NCBI GenBank assembly: GCA_002438785.1
Contig: DJQS01000015.1
Location: 6,092 to 70,091, forward strand
Reading direction: 5' to 3'
From: Caryophanales bacterium UBA6380
Lineage (GTDB): Bacteria; Bacillota_I; Bacilli_A; RFN20; CAG-826
Length of the DNA: 64,000 nt
Shown here piece after piece: positions 45,296 through 53,407 of this stretch. Position numbers and translations under genes: made by a program. How positions within the stretch are numbered: the first letter of the stretch is position 1; each line of letters starts with the position of its first letter. Under the pieces are notes generated by a model. It had not been told where the DNA came from and did no database searches. It saw only the letters and a program-made list of their open reading frames with translations.

Positions 45296-46424
45296 CAATT
45301 TTTTTAATTGAAGAAACCATATCTTTAGTTTTTTTATCACTTAAATAAATTACCTCCCCATTTGTATAATTTATAACTCTACCAACTCTACCGGATATCT
45401 GTATTAATGCAGATTCATTATAGATATTGTTGTCAGCCATAAAAATAATCACTTGTAAATTTTTTAAAGTCACTCCACGTTCTAATACTGCAGTTGATAT
45501 TAAATATTTATATTCACCATTTCTAAATTTATCTATGATATTGTTTCTATTATTAGATTTGGAATTAATAAAATAGCCGAATTTAGTAAAGTTTTTTAAA
45601 ATATTATAAAGATATTTACTTAAATATATAGTCGGAACAAAGATTAAAAGTGGTTTATTTACACTTTGATATTCCTTTATTTTTTTAATCAAATAGATTA
45701 ATTTTAATAATGTTGTTGGACATATGACTATTCTAGGAACTGGGATTTTTTGCATATGATATCTTGTATATAACGTCAATATAATATTATCTTTATTATA
45801 TTTAAATTCTTCAATAAGTCTTTTAGAAGGGGTTGCTGACATCAACACATAGTTGCCTTTAATACTTCTCTTAAATAAATTATTTAATACAATATTATCT
45901 TTATAAGGAAAAGCATCAATTTCATCTAATATTAATAAATCAAAATATTTCTTGTATCGATATAATTGATGAGTAGTTAAACAAGTAATATCTCCTTCGA
46001 TTACTGTCGTATTTCCTCCATATACTGCAATAACATTACAGTTTTGAAATGAATTTTGAAATCTTCTAGCTAATTCAATTACAACATCCTTGCGAGGTAT
46101 AGCAAATCCAACTCTTAAGCTTTTATCTAAGCAAAATGCAATTAATTTAAATACCAATTCAGTTTTTCCTGCACCGCAAACAGCATAAACCAATTGATTT
46201 TTATTTTTTTTATAATTATTTAAAATTTCATTCGAAATTCTTTCTTGTTCTTTAGTTAAATTATATTTTATATTTAAATTTATATTAGTGTTTACATTAT
46301 AGTCATCACTTGCCTCATGCCCATTAAAAGAAATACATCTCCTACAATAAGGCAATCCATTTTTATATCCAATATATTTAGGATCATCATTGCCACATAA
46401 TTCACAAACAAAAAAACGACTCAT
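45261..46424 (-). CDS. comFA: Competence helicase ComFA
   Basis: A DEAD-type ATP-dependent DNA translocase of about 387 residues that helps pull transforming DNA into the cytoplasm. An N-terminal four-cysteine zinc motif (CELC and CRRC) is followed by Walker A VCGAGKTE, the box LILDEIDAFP and motif VI QISGRVGRV. B. subtilis ComFA is about 460 residues; this one is compact. The ATG at 46424 (MSRFFVCELC) is preferred because the shared competence element ends 6 bases upstream; the alternative at 46433 would place it inside the coding sequence. No Shine-Dalgarno is visible. It lies 42 bases after rpiB. Confidence 0.92.
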   Translation of the reverse strand: MSRFFVCELCGNDDPKYIGYKNGLPYCRRCISFNGHEASDDYNVNTNINLNIKYNLTKEQERISNEILNNYKKNKNQLVYAVCGAGKTELVFKLIAFCLDKSLRVGFAIPRKDVVIELARRFQNSFQNCNVIAVYGGNTTVIEGDITCLTTHQLYRYKKYFDLLILDEIDAFPYKDNIVLNNLFKRSIKGNYVLMSATPSKRLIEEFKYNKDNIILTLYTRYHMQKIPVPRIVICPTTLLKLIYLIKKIKEYQSVNKPLLIFVPTIYLSKYLYNILKNFTKFGYFINSKSNNRNNIIDKFRNGEYKYLISTAVLERGVTLKNLQVIIFMADNNIYNESALIQISGRVGRVINYTNGEVIYLSDKKTKDMVSSIKKIDEANTHLQNLL

Positions 46425-46429
46425 ATAAT

Positions 46430-46441
46430 ACAAGTCGTAAT
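46430..46441 (-). promoter_or_regulatory. Candidate competence promoter element upstream of comFA
   Basis: ATTACGACTTGT on the minus strand, identical over 12 bases to the element before dprA (4526-4537). It ends 5-6 bases before the comFA ATG. Its presence between rpiB and comFA suggests that comFA-comFC can be switched on separately from the prfA-prmC-sua5-rpiB genes upstream. Confidence 0.55.
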
Positions 46442-46466
46442 TAATTAAGTACTTTTTGCAAAAAAT

Positions 46467-46907
46467 TTATTTATTTTCAAAATTTTCAATATAATTTACA
46501 CGATTTAAATGCCTACCACCTAAAAATTTAGCATTTAAAAATATTTCTACTCTTTTAGTAATTTCAAAAAAAGTTTGATAATGAGCACCAAAAGCAATCA
46601 TATTCGCATCATTATGTTCTTTTAATAGTCTAGAAACATCATCATTATAACCAATTCCGCATCTTATTCCTTTTACTTTATTAGCTGCAATGCAAACACC
46701 TTCTCCGCTTGTGCATATTAAAATACCACAATTGGCTTCTTTTCCTGAAACTTTTTTAGCAGCTTTAATAGCAAATTCAGCATAATTACAACTATCTAAA
46801 CTATTTGTTCCGACATCAATAATATCATAACCTTTTTCTAATAGATATTTTTTCAAATTTTCTTTAACTTCGTATCCACCATGATCTGAACCAATAACAA
46901 TTATCAT
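46467..46907 (-). CDS. rpiB: Ribose-5-phosphate isomerase B
   Basis: A 146-residue RpiB/LacA/LacB-family enzyme that interconverts ribose 5-phosphate and ribulose 5-phosphate. It has the opening GSDHGGYEVK, then DVGTNS...YAEFAI and GILICTSGEGVCIAANKVKGIRCG with the catalytic cysteine region. The end RHLNRVNYIENFE is typical of RpiB. LacA/LacB galactose-6-phosphate isomerases look alike, but the location next to sua5 in the prfA run (as ywlF in Bacillus) supports RpiB. It overlaps sua5 by 4 bases. Confidence 0.93.
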   Translation of the reverse strand: MIIVIGSDHGGYEVKENLKKYLLEKGYDIIDVGTNSLDSCNYAEFAIKAAKKVSGKEANCGILICTSGEGVCIAANKVKGIRCGIGYNDDVSRLLKEHNDANMIAFGAHYQTFFEITKRVEIFLNAKFLGGRHLNRVNYIENFENK

Positions 46908-47512
46908 AATAAGCCAATCTCCTTTTTAATTTTTTCTAATGATATTTCACCTTCTCTAATTAAAATTATGTTATCTCCATCTATTTTAATTATAGTAGAA
47001 GGAATATTACTTTTTATATTTCCTTTAATAACAGCATCAATTTTTCCATCAAAATAATTAATAACTTCCAAATAATTTGTAGCTGGTTTTAAATTCGATG
47101 GATTTGCGCTTGGAACTAATAAAGGTTTCTTTACCATATTTATTAATTTTAATACAAATTCATCATTAGGAATTCTTATACCTATAAAACCTGTATTTAA
47201 GTCTAAATAGTTTTTAACACCAGGTTTAGCTTTTAAAATTAAAGTTATTGCTCCAGGCATAAATTTATTTATAATTTTATTTGCTAATTCGTTTATAATT
47301 ATTAAATCTCTAACTTGTGTTATATCGCTACACATTATTGTAAATGGCTTGTCATTAGGTCTATTTTTAACTTTTACTAATTTTAAATAATTATCATATT
47401 TATCAAAAGTAACCCCTAATCCATAAACTGTTTCAGTTGGAAAAGCAATAACTCCATCTTCTAATAGAATCTTAGAGGCTTCATCTACATCTTTTTTAGT
47501 TAATACTTTCAT
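46904..47512 (-). CDS. tsaC: Threonylcarbamoyl-AMP synthase (Sua5/YwlC/TsaC)
   Basis: A protein of about 202 residues that makes threonylcarbamoyl-AMP, the donor for t6A37 in tRNAs reading ANN codons. The YrdC fold is evident from GVIAFPTETVYGLG, KNRPNDKPFTIMC, PGAITLILKA, IGIRIPND and LLVPSANPSNLKPATN. It is close to the TsaC form without a full Sua5 C-terminal domain. The ATG at 47512 (MKVLTKKDVDEA) is preferred over 47521. It overlaps prmC and continues into rpiB, the prfA-prmC-ywlC-ywlF order of Bacillus. Confidence 0.93.
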   Translation of the reverse strand: MKVLTKKDVDEASKILLEDGVIAFPTETVYGLGVTFDKYDNYLKLVKVKNRPNDKPFTIMCSDITQVRDLIIINELANKIINKFMPGAITLILKAKPGVKNYLDLNTGFIGIRIPNDEFVLKLINMVKKPLLVPSANPSNLKPATNYLEVINYFDGKIDAVIKGNIKSNIPSTIIKIDGDNIILIREGEISLEKIKKEIGLL

Positions 47513-48371
47513 TATTCTCACCTTCTATAATTAAATACCTAGTTTTTCCATAGATATCTTTAATAAATCTATAAGAAACCGTTTTAAGATCAAAATACTT
47601 AGAAATATAAAAAGTTAATTTCTCTTCTTGATCATAATTTATTTCAAACCCCATCAAGAATTTCCTATTCATAATTTTTTTATAATTTTTGAAATAATAC
47701 TCATAAAACTCCGTGCCATTTTTAGAATATATAGCATGTAAGGGCTCATATTTAATAACTTTTTCTTCTAATTCCTTTAAGTTTGATACATACGGTGGAT
47801 TTGAAACTAAAATATCTAATTTAATGTTTAAAGATAATAATGGATCAATTTTATCACCTAAAAATGTAATAATTTCTTTCCCATATTTTTTAAAATTAAT
47901 TTTAGCAACATTTAACGCATTACTATACTTATCGATTGCATAAACATTAGAAGTTGGAAAAATAGTCTTAAAATAAAGTGCGATACATCCCGAACCTGTA
48001 CATATATCTCCTATAGATTGATGAGGAATATTTTTTTTCTTAACTTCATCAATTATTATTTGAACTAATCCTTCAGTTTCAGGTCTAGGAATTAAAACAT
48101 CTCTATTCACAGTAATATCTAAGTTAAAAAAAGGAGCTTCTTTTACTATATACTGAATAGGTTCACCAATTGATAATTTTTTTAAATTTCTATCAAAATA
48201 GTCGATATTAGCAAGCTTTTCATCAAAATTCTTAATTAATTCAGTAAAATTTTTATAATTATTTGCCTTTATTAATAATAGATATATTTCGCTATCAAAA
48301 AATTCTAAATCTTTAAAAGTAGATAAATATTTTTTTGCCTTAAGAAATGCTTCACGATTAGATAAGCCCAT
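47496..48371 (-). CDS. prmC: Release factor glutamine methyltransferase PrmC
   Basis: A 291-residue S-adenosylmethionine enzyme that methylates the GGQ glutamine of RF1 and RF2. The N-terminal helical domain is followed by a Rossmann fold with IPRPETEGLV, DICTGSGCIALYF (SAM loop) and the catalytic SNPPYVS. It overlaps prfA by 14 bases and sua5 by up to 26, consistent with coupling to its substrate gene. Confidence 0.96.
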   Translation of the reverse strand: MGLSNREAFLKAKKYLSTFKDLEFFDSEIYLLLIKANNYKNFTELIKNFDEKLANIDYFDRNLKKLSIGEPIQYIVKEAPFFNLDITVNRDVLIPRPETEGLVQIIIDEVKKKNIPHQSIGDICTGSGCIALYFKTIFPTSNVYAIDKYSNALNVAKINFKKYGKEIITFLGDKIDPLLSLNIKLDILVSNPPYVSNLKELEEKVIKYEPLHAIYSKNGTEFYEYYFKNYKKIMNRKFLMGFEINYDQEEKLTFYISKYFDLKTVSYRFIKDIYGKTRYLIIEGENNESIN

Positions 48372-49443
48372 CTTTATTACCAGCTATTTTTTGTTGTTGA
48401 TCATAATTTATTAAAGCATCAATAATACTATCAAGTTCGCCTTCCATAACACGATCAAGTTGCTGAATTGTATATCCTATACGATGATCTGTTACTCTAT
48501 TTTGTGGATAATTATATGTTCTAATTTTCTCATTGCGATCACCTGTGCCAACCTTACTTCTAAATTGTGCTTCAGTTTTTGATTTTTTCTCTTCCTCGAG
48601 TTGGGCTAATTTACTAGCAAGCATTTGCATACATATCTCGTGATTTTGAATTTGTGATTTTTCAGTTTGACAAGAAACTACTATTCCAGTAGGTATGTGA
48701 GTAATTCTTACAGCTGATTCAGTCTTATTAACGTTTTGACCACCAGCGCCTTGAGATCTATATCGATCAACTCTTAAATCAGCTGGATCAATATTAACTT
48801 CATTAACTTCTACTTGAGGCATAACAACAACAGTTGCAGTTGAAGTATGGACACGTCCATTGGCTTCAGTTTTTGGAACTCTTTGAACTCTATGAACACC
48901 ACTTTCAAATTTAAGTCGAGAATAAGCATTAGCGCCGCTTACAACAAATTGAATGTAAGAAAAACCACCAACTCCACATGGACTTTCATCAACAATTTTA
49001 ACTTTCCATCCCATCTTTTCACAATATTTGAGATACATTCTAAATAAATCACCAGCAAAAATGTTTGCCTCATCTCCACCAACAGCACCCTTGATTTCAA
49101 AGATAATGTCTTTGCCATCGTTTGGATCACGTGGAATTAATAAAATTTTAATCTCTTGTTCTATCTTATTAGCAAGTTCGGAATTGTTTTTAAATTCTTC
49201 TTTCCCCATCAAAGCAATTTCTGGATCATGATCATTAGACATTACTAGTGCATCTTCTTTATTTGCTTCAGCTATTTTATATTCATTAAATTTATCAACA
49301 ACTGGTTCTAAAAAAGAGCGTTCTTTTGAAAGTTCTTTAAATCTTTTCATATCACTAGTAATTTCGTCTTTTAATAATAATTCATCAATTTCTTTTAGTC
49401 TTTTTTCGCTCGTTTCAAGCCTACAAAGCATGCTCTTTTCCAT
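48358..49443 (-). CDS. prfA: Peptide chain release factor 1
   Basis: A 361-residue RF1 that reads UAA and UAG. The GGQ motif is [17 protein letters not shown], and the codon-recognition region starts after HRVQRVPKTEANGRVHTSTATV. Length matches E. coli RF1 (360). With prfB in the same window this shows three ordinary stop codons. It starts the prfA-prmC-sua5-rpiB run under the promoter at 49466-49494, with a GAGG ribosome-binding site. Confidence 0.97.
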   Translation of the reverse strand: MEKSMLCRLETSEKRLKEIDELLLKDEITSDMKRFKELSKERSFLEPVVDKFNEYKIAEANKEDALVMSNDHDPEIALMGKEEFKNNSELANKIEQEIKILLIPRDPNDGKDIIFEIKGAVGGDEANIFAGDLFRMYLKYCEKMGWKVKIVDESPCGVGGFSYIQFVVSGANAYSRLKFESGVHRVQRVPKTEANGRVHTSTATVVVMPQVEVNEVNIDPADLRVDRYRSQGAGGQNVNKTESAVRITHIPTGIVVSCQTEKSQIQNHEICMQMLASKLAQLEEEKKSKTEAQFRSKVGTGDRNEKIRTYNYPQNRVTDHRIGYTIQQLDRVMEGELDSIIDALINYDQQQKIAGNKDGLI

Positions 49444-49465
49444 AACTTACCTCACCAATCAAAAA

Positions 49466-49494
49466 ATTATAACAAAATAATGATTATTTATAAA
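49466..49494 (-). promoter_or_regulatory. Promoter of the prfA operon
   Basis: On the minus strand TTTATA (49489-49494), 17 bases, then a perfect TATAAT (49466-49471), about 23 bases before the prfA ATG. Confidence 0.55.
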
Positions 49495-49502
49495 GATTAT
49501 GA

Positions 49503-50915
49503 CTATTTATTTATTAAAGAGAGAAAGAAATAAATAAAAGTATCATCATCATTTTTTATCTCAAAATTCATTTTTTTAAGTAAATTAATAGATGGGATAT
49601 TTTCTTTATAGGCCTTTGCTTTAATTCCACAAATACCTATTTCTTGCTTGAGATAATTAATTAAAGTACTCAAACATTTACTCATAATTCCTTGACGATG
49701 ATATTTAGTAAATAATCGATACCCAATTTCACATTCATTTTCATTATTTAATTCACCTAAGGTTATTTCACCAATTAACTTTTTATTATATTTTATCATA
49801 AAAGAAAACCAATCTTTGTTTTTAAAGTCTTCGTTAACCATGTTATAGAAATAATCTGAATTTAAAGGTTTATCTTTTAGATCAATTTTATAATCATATC
49901 CCCAATATTTATTTAATTTTTCATCAGTATATAGTAAAAAATAATCTTCCTTATCTTCTTCTAATAATTTTGATAAAACAATGGAATCATTTACAATAAT
50001 TGTCGGTATATCATTTAATAAATCAAGATTATTACAAACATAAAACATATATTTCGAAATCATTTTATAAGGATGATAATCTTCTTTTGAAAATCTTAAA
50101 CCCAAATCTCCACTATCGTCTTCTCGATTAAAATATGTAATATCTTTATAATAATTAGCGATTTTATTAACGAAATAAGGATAAATTGAATTATATTGTC
50201 TTAAAGCTTTTTCAATATGATCATAAATACAATCATTCATTATTTCACATATTGATAAGGCAATTATTTCATTATTATTTTCAACATAAAAACAATCAAA
50301 TCCAAATTCATCAAAATGTTTAACTAATTCAATAGATTCATTTAATTCATTTATTGCTTCAAGAGAAGTAACTTCTTTTGTTTTAGAAAATTTAATAATA
50401 AAATCAATAAATCTTGATTTGTCTTCATTACTATATTTTTTAAATACTGCATTAGGATATTCTTTAGCAAATTGTTTTACATGATGCCTTTTATTAGCAT
50501 AAGCATTGCCACTAAAAGTTTGAAATGATTTATTTAAATATAAATAATCAGACCAATTACGATCAAAATAAAATGTTGAATGCGGATACCTTTTCGTTAA
50601 GTCATCAATATGCTTTTCATCAACTGAACAAAATTCTAATCTTTTTTTGCTGCTATTTAATTCATACTCATTAATGAGTGAAAACATTAAATTTATATCT
50701 TTTCCCATTGGATAATAAAAAGCATAATTATTTATTCCATACATTTCTTTAAAGGTAAGTGCTTCATTAACTAATGCATAACTACTTTTAAAAAAATTAT
50801 GCCACATAAACTTTTCACCTAATGTATAATCGCAACTAAAAATATCTTCCATTACAAAATAAGGCCTAAAAATATTTTTTATTTCATTGATTCCGTATTC
50901 TTTAAAAATAATCAT
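49503..50915 (-). CDS. DUF2156 protein fused to a GNAT acetyltransferase
   Basis: A 470-residue two-domain protein. Residues 1 to about 300 are a DUF2156 domain, with YANKRHHVKQFAKEYPNA and the end REDDSGDLGLRFSKEDYHPYKMISKY typical of that family, itself GNAT-like and related to the aminoacyl-tRNA-dependent lysyltransferase domain of MprF. Residues from about 310 are a RimJ/RimL-like GNAT with GYRLFTKYHRQGIMSKCLSTLINYL as the acetyl-CoA loop and the KENIPSINLLKKMNFE closing motif. Each domain is clear, but the acceptor is unknown. It is alone between the prfA promoter and a small membrane protein gene. Confidence 0.85.
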   Translation of the reverse strand: MIIFKEYGINEIKNIFRPYFVMEDIFSCDYTLGEKFMWHNFFKSSYALVNEALTFKEMYGINNYAFYYPMGKDINLMFSLINEYELNSSKKRLEFCSVDEKHIDDLTKRYPHSTFYFDRNWSDYLYLNKSFQTFSGNAYANKRHHVKQFAKEYPNAVFKKYSNEDKSRFIDFIIKFSKTKEVTSLEAINELNESIELVKHFDEFGFDCFYVENNNEIIALSICEIMNDCIYDHIEKALRQYNSIYPYFVNKIANYYKDITYFNREDDSGDLGLRFSKEDYHPYKMISKYMFYVCNNLDLLNDIPTIIVNDSIVLSKLLEEDKEDYFLLYTDEKLNKYWGYDYKIDLKDKPLNSDYFYNMVNEDFKNKDWFSFMIKYNKKLIGEITLGELNNENECEIGYRLFTKYHRQGIMSKCLSTLINYLKQEIGICGIKAKAYKENIPSINLLKKMNFEIKNDDDTFIYFFLSLINK

Positions 50916-50990
50916 AAATGTCCTTTTTCATCTTTATAATTACATTTTAAAGTTTTTTATATATAAAGGCAAACTATAATAAATTTCAAT

Positions 50991-51021
50991 AAAAAAAGCC
51001 TTAATTCTAATAAAAAGGCTT
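50991..51021 (-). terminator. Terminator after the small membrane protein gene
   Basis: On the minus strand AAGCCTT (51021-51015) pairs with AAGGCTT (51002-50996), flanked by A and T runs, and ends in seven T. It follows the 51045 stop by about 24 bases. Confidence 0.8.
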
Positions 51022-51044
51022 CTATTTGAAACTATTTTTAATTT

Positions 51045-51278
51045 TTATTTAAACCAGAAAGGATAATTAAATAATAATATCCAAACTACATCAAGAATCC
51101 AACCAATTGTTCCAGCGGCCACTATCCATAAAATAGCAATTATTAATTCCAATCCACTATTATGTTCAATAGCTTTAAAAATTCTCCAAATAGCCCAGGT
51201 AATATCTAAAATCCATAAACATAATACTAATTTTAACCATTTAGGTTGGCTTTCCATCCACTTTGTATATTCTTTCAT
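51045..51278 (-). CDS. Small two-pass membrane protein
   Basis: A 77-residue protein with two hydrophobic segments (about 14-34 and 42-70) rich in Trp and Ile: WLKLVLCLWILDITWAIWRIF and LELIIAILWIVAAGTIGWIL. It has a strong GGAGGT ribosome-binding site and its own terminator, so it is a real single gene. Similar small Trp-rich membrane proteins occur in gut Firmicutes without known function. No partner gene is evident. Confidence 0.75.
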   Translation of the reverse strand: MKEYTKWMESQPKWLKLVLCLWILDITWAIWRIFKAIEHNSGLELIIAILWIVAAGTIGWILDVVWILLFNYPFWFK

Positions 51279-51388
51279 ATTTTTACCTCCACATTTATTG
51301 TAATCCTTTATACTTAAACAATTAACCTAAAAGTGTAATAGAATTGTAACTTATTGTTACTAAATTATTTAATATAAAGCAAAATTTG

Positions 51389-51416
51389 TTGACAAAAAAT
51401 AAACTAGATTTATCAT
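51389..51416 (+). promoter_or_regulatory. Promoter of the two-lipoprotein operon
   Basis: TTGACA (51389-51394), 16 bases, then TATCAT (51411-51416), 21 bases before the ATG, which has a GGAGGG ribosome-binding site. Confidence 0.65.
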
Positions 51417-51437
51417 ATTCGTTAATGGAGGGTTTTT

Positions 51438-53393
51438 ATGAAAAAATTAATTTTATTTGCTTTAACTTTTTCTTCGATGTTAGTTTTGCCATCGTGTAAT
51501 AATAATGATAATCCTGATGTAATAAAAACAGATGTCGAAGTGACTTCGATTACTTTTAAAACAAAAGTTCAAGAAATGAAAATTGGTGATACTTTAAAAC
51601 TTGATTATGAAGTTACTCCTAATAATGCTACTAAAAAAGATGTAAGTTTTACCAGTGATAATGAATCAGTTTTAAAGGTTGATAATGAAGGCATAGTTAC
51701 TGCTTTAAGTGAAGGTGAAGCTACTATCAAGGTAAGTCTTATAGATACTACATTAAGTGATAGCTTAACTATCGTGGTCACTTCTTCAAAAGAATATTAT
51801 TTAGAAACTCTAAATTCATTATTAGATAAAAGCTTATTGTTAGAAAAAGAAAAATCTAATGGCGGTAATTTTAACGAGGCTTCATTTAGTGTTTATAAGG
51901 AGTCATTACAAGTTAATTACTCGAGCAATAATAAAATAAAATATTATTTAGAAGGAGATTCATTAAAAGAATTATATTTGAATAATAAAACGATTACTGA
52001 TAATAAACTTGGTACATTAAATGATGATTTAACTCAAGATCAAGTAGATAATTATTTAAAATTATTTAGATATACTTTTGAAAATAAAACATTATTTGGT
52101 ATATCAAATATAGTAAAAGAATTATTAAACGGAAAATACTTTTACGGATATCAAAATGCTTTAGAAAGCCTAAACGTAACCTTTAATGAAGATAAAGATA
52201 AAGCATTATCTACTTATAATATAAAAACTAAATACATTGATGATTCAACTTCTTATGATGAAAAATATTATGATAATAGCTTGTCTTTTAGTTTTAATGA
52301 TAAAGAATTAGTTAGTGGTTCATATAAAATAAACGCTTATAATAAAAAAGATTATGACGAGTCTAGCAAAACATTAATGGAAGGTGCTAATCCAATTAAA
52401 ACGCTTACTTCTTCATTTAATTTAATATATTTAACAGAAAGAATTAACGAAGATGATACAGCCTTAAATAAATCTGATTATTTAATCAAATCATTTGAAA
52501 TAGATACTTCTAATTTTAGAAATAAAGGTGTTGGTGATGCTTTACTTTATGTTAACGATGAAGTCCTTTTAGAATATAAAAATATTTTACCAGAAGTTCA
52601 TTTATCTGATACATTTACAATTAGTAATATTAGTGATGAAAGCGTTTTAACAACAACAAAAAATGGTAAAGTAGAATATTTAAAAGCGCTTAAAGAAGGC
52701 GAGGCAACAGTTACTGTTGAAACTTCGATGTTAAAAAGCGCTTCAATTAAAATTAAGGTTAGTAGTGTGCCAGTTAATAAAATTGAAATTGGTACAACTT
52801 CACTAACGAAACTTGATATTAATCAAAGTGCAACTTACAAAGTTGATGTTTATCCTTTTGATGTAGCTGATAAAACATGGACTGCAAAATTTGAGTCTGA
52901 AGATATGGCTAAATTAGCTACATTAACTACTGATATGGATAATTCCACATTTAGTTTAAAAGCTTTAGCAGCAGGAAAAGTCAAAGTTATTGTTACTTCT
53001 AATGCTAATAGTGACGTTTCAACTTCTATTGAAGTAACAATTAATGCTCCAGCTAGCGGCGTTGATGCAGTTAAAAATTTGATGATTGGATCGACGTATA
53101 AAGCATATCCGGGAACTATTAAATTTATAGATGAAACAAATGCTGAAGGTGACTTCTCTAACTCGGCATTCCCTAATAATAAATGCACCTTCAATTGGTC
53201 AATTGAAGAAAAAGATGGGAAATATGTATTTACTATTACTAATTTAAAAAAGGATGAAAACTATAGCACTAGTGGTTTTAGTTTAAAAGAAGGATCTCAA
53301 AAAAATACATACGATATAAATTATATTTCTGAAGATGCTAAGCAATTGGTAGTTTATACCGCAACATATACTGGTAGATTCAATAAACAATAA
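51438..53393 (+). CDS. Surface lipoprotein with bacterial Ig-like (BIG2) domains
   Basis: A 651-residue exported lipoprotein: MKKLILFALTFSSMLVLPSC with the lipid-modified cysteine at 20. A BIG2 domain (about residues 35-112) shows KIGDTLKLDYEVTPNNAT and VTALSEGEATIKV. The middle 300 residues are not recognised. Two more Ig-like units follow around 380-440 (YLKALKEGEATVTVE) and 440-535 (VDVYPFDVADKTW...FSLKALAAGKVKVIVTS). The last 110 residues are a beta-rich region of unknown type. It has its own promoter and is followed 14 bases later by a second large lipoprotein. A role in surface adhesion or carbohydrate contact is possible but unproved. Confidence 0.85.
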   Translation: MKKLILFALTFSSMLVLPSCNNNDNPDVIKTDVEVTSITFKTKVQEMKIGDTLKLDYEVTPNNATKKDVSFTSDNESVLKVDNEGIVTALSEGEATIKVSLIDTTLSDSLTIVVTSSKEYYLETLNSLLDKSLLLEKEKSNGGNFNEASFSVYKESLQVNYSSNNKIKYYLEGDSLKELYLNNKTITDNKLGTLNDDLTQDQVDNYLKLFRYTFENKTLFGISNIVKELLNGKYFYGYQNALESLNVTFNEDKDKALSTYNIKTKYIDDSTSYDEKYYDNSLSFSFNDKELVSGSYKINAYNKKDYDESSKTLMEGANPIKTLTSSFNLIYLTERINEDDTALNKSDYLIKSFEIDTSNFRNKGVGDALLYVNDEVLLEYKNILPEVHLSDTFTISNISDESVLTTTKNGKVEYLKALKEGEATVTVETSMLKSASIKIKVSSVPVNKIEIGTTSLTKLDINQSATYKVDVYPFDVADKTWTAKFESEDMAKLATLTTDMDNSTFSLKALAAGKVKVIVTSNANSDVSTSIEVTINAPASGVDAVKNLMIGSTYKAYPGTIKFIDETNAEGDFSNSAFPNNKCTFNWSIEEKDGKYVFTITNLKKDENYSTSGFSLKEGSQKNTYDINYISEDAKQLVVYTATYTGRFNKQ

Positions 53394-53407
53394 TTAAGGA
53401 ACTTTTT

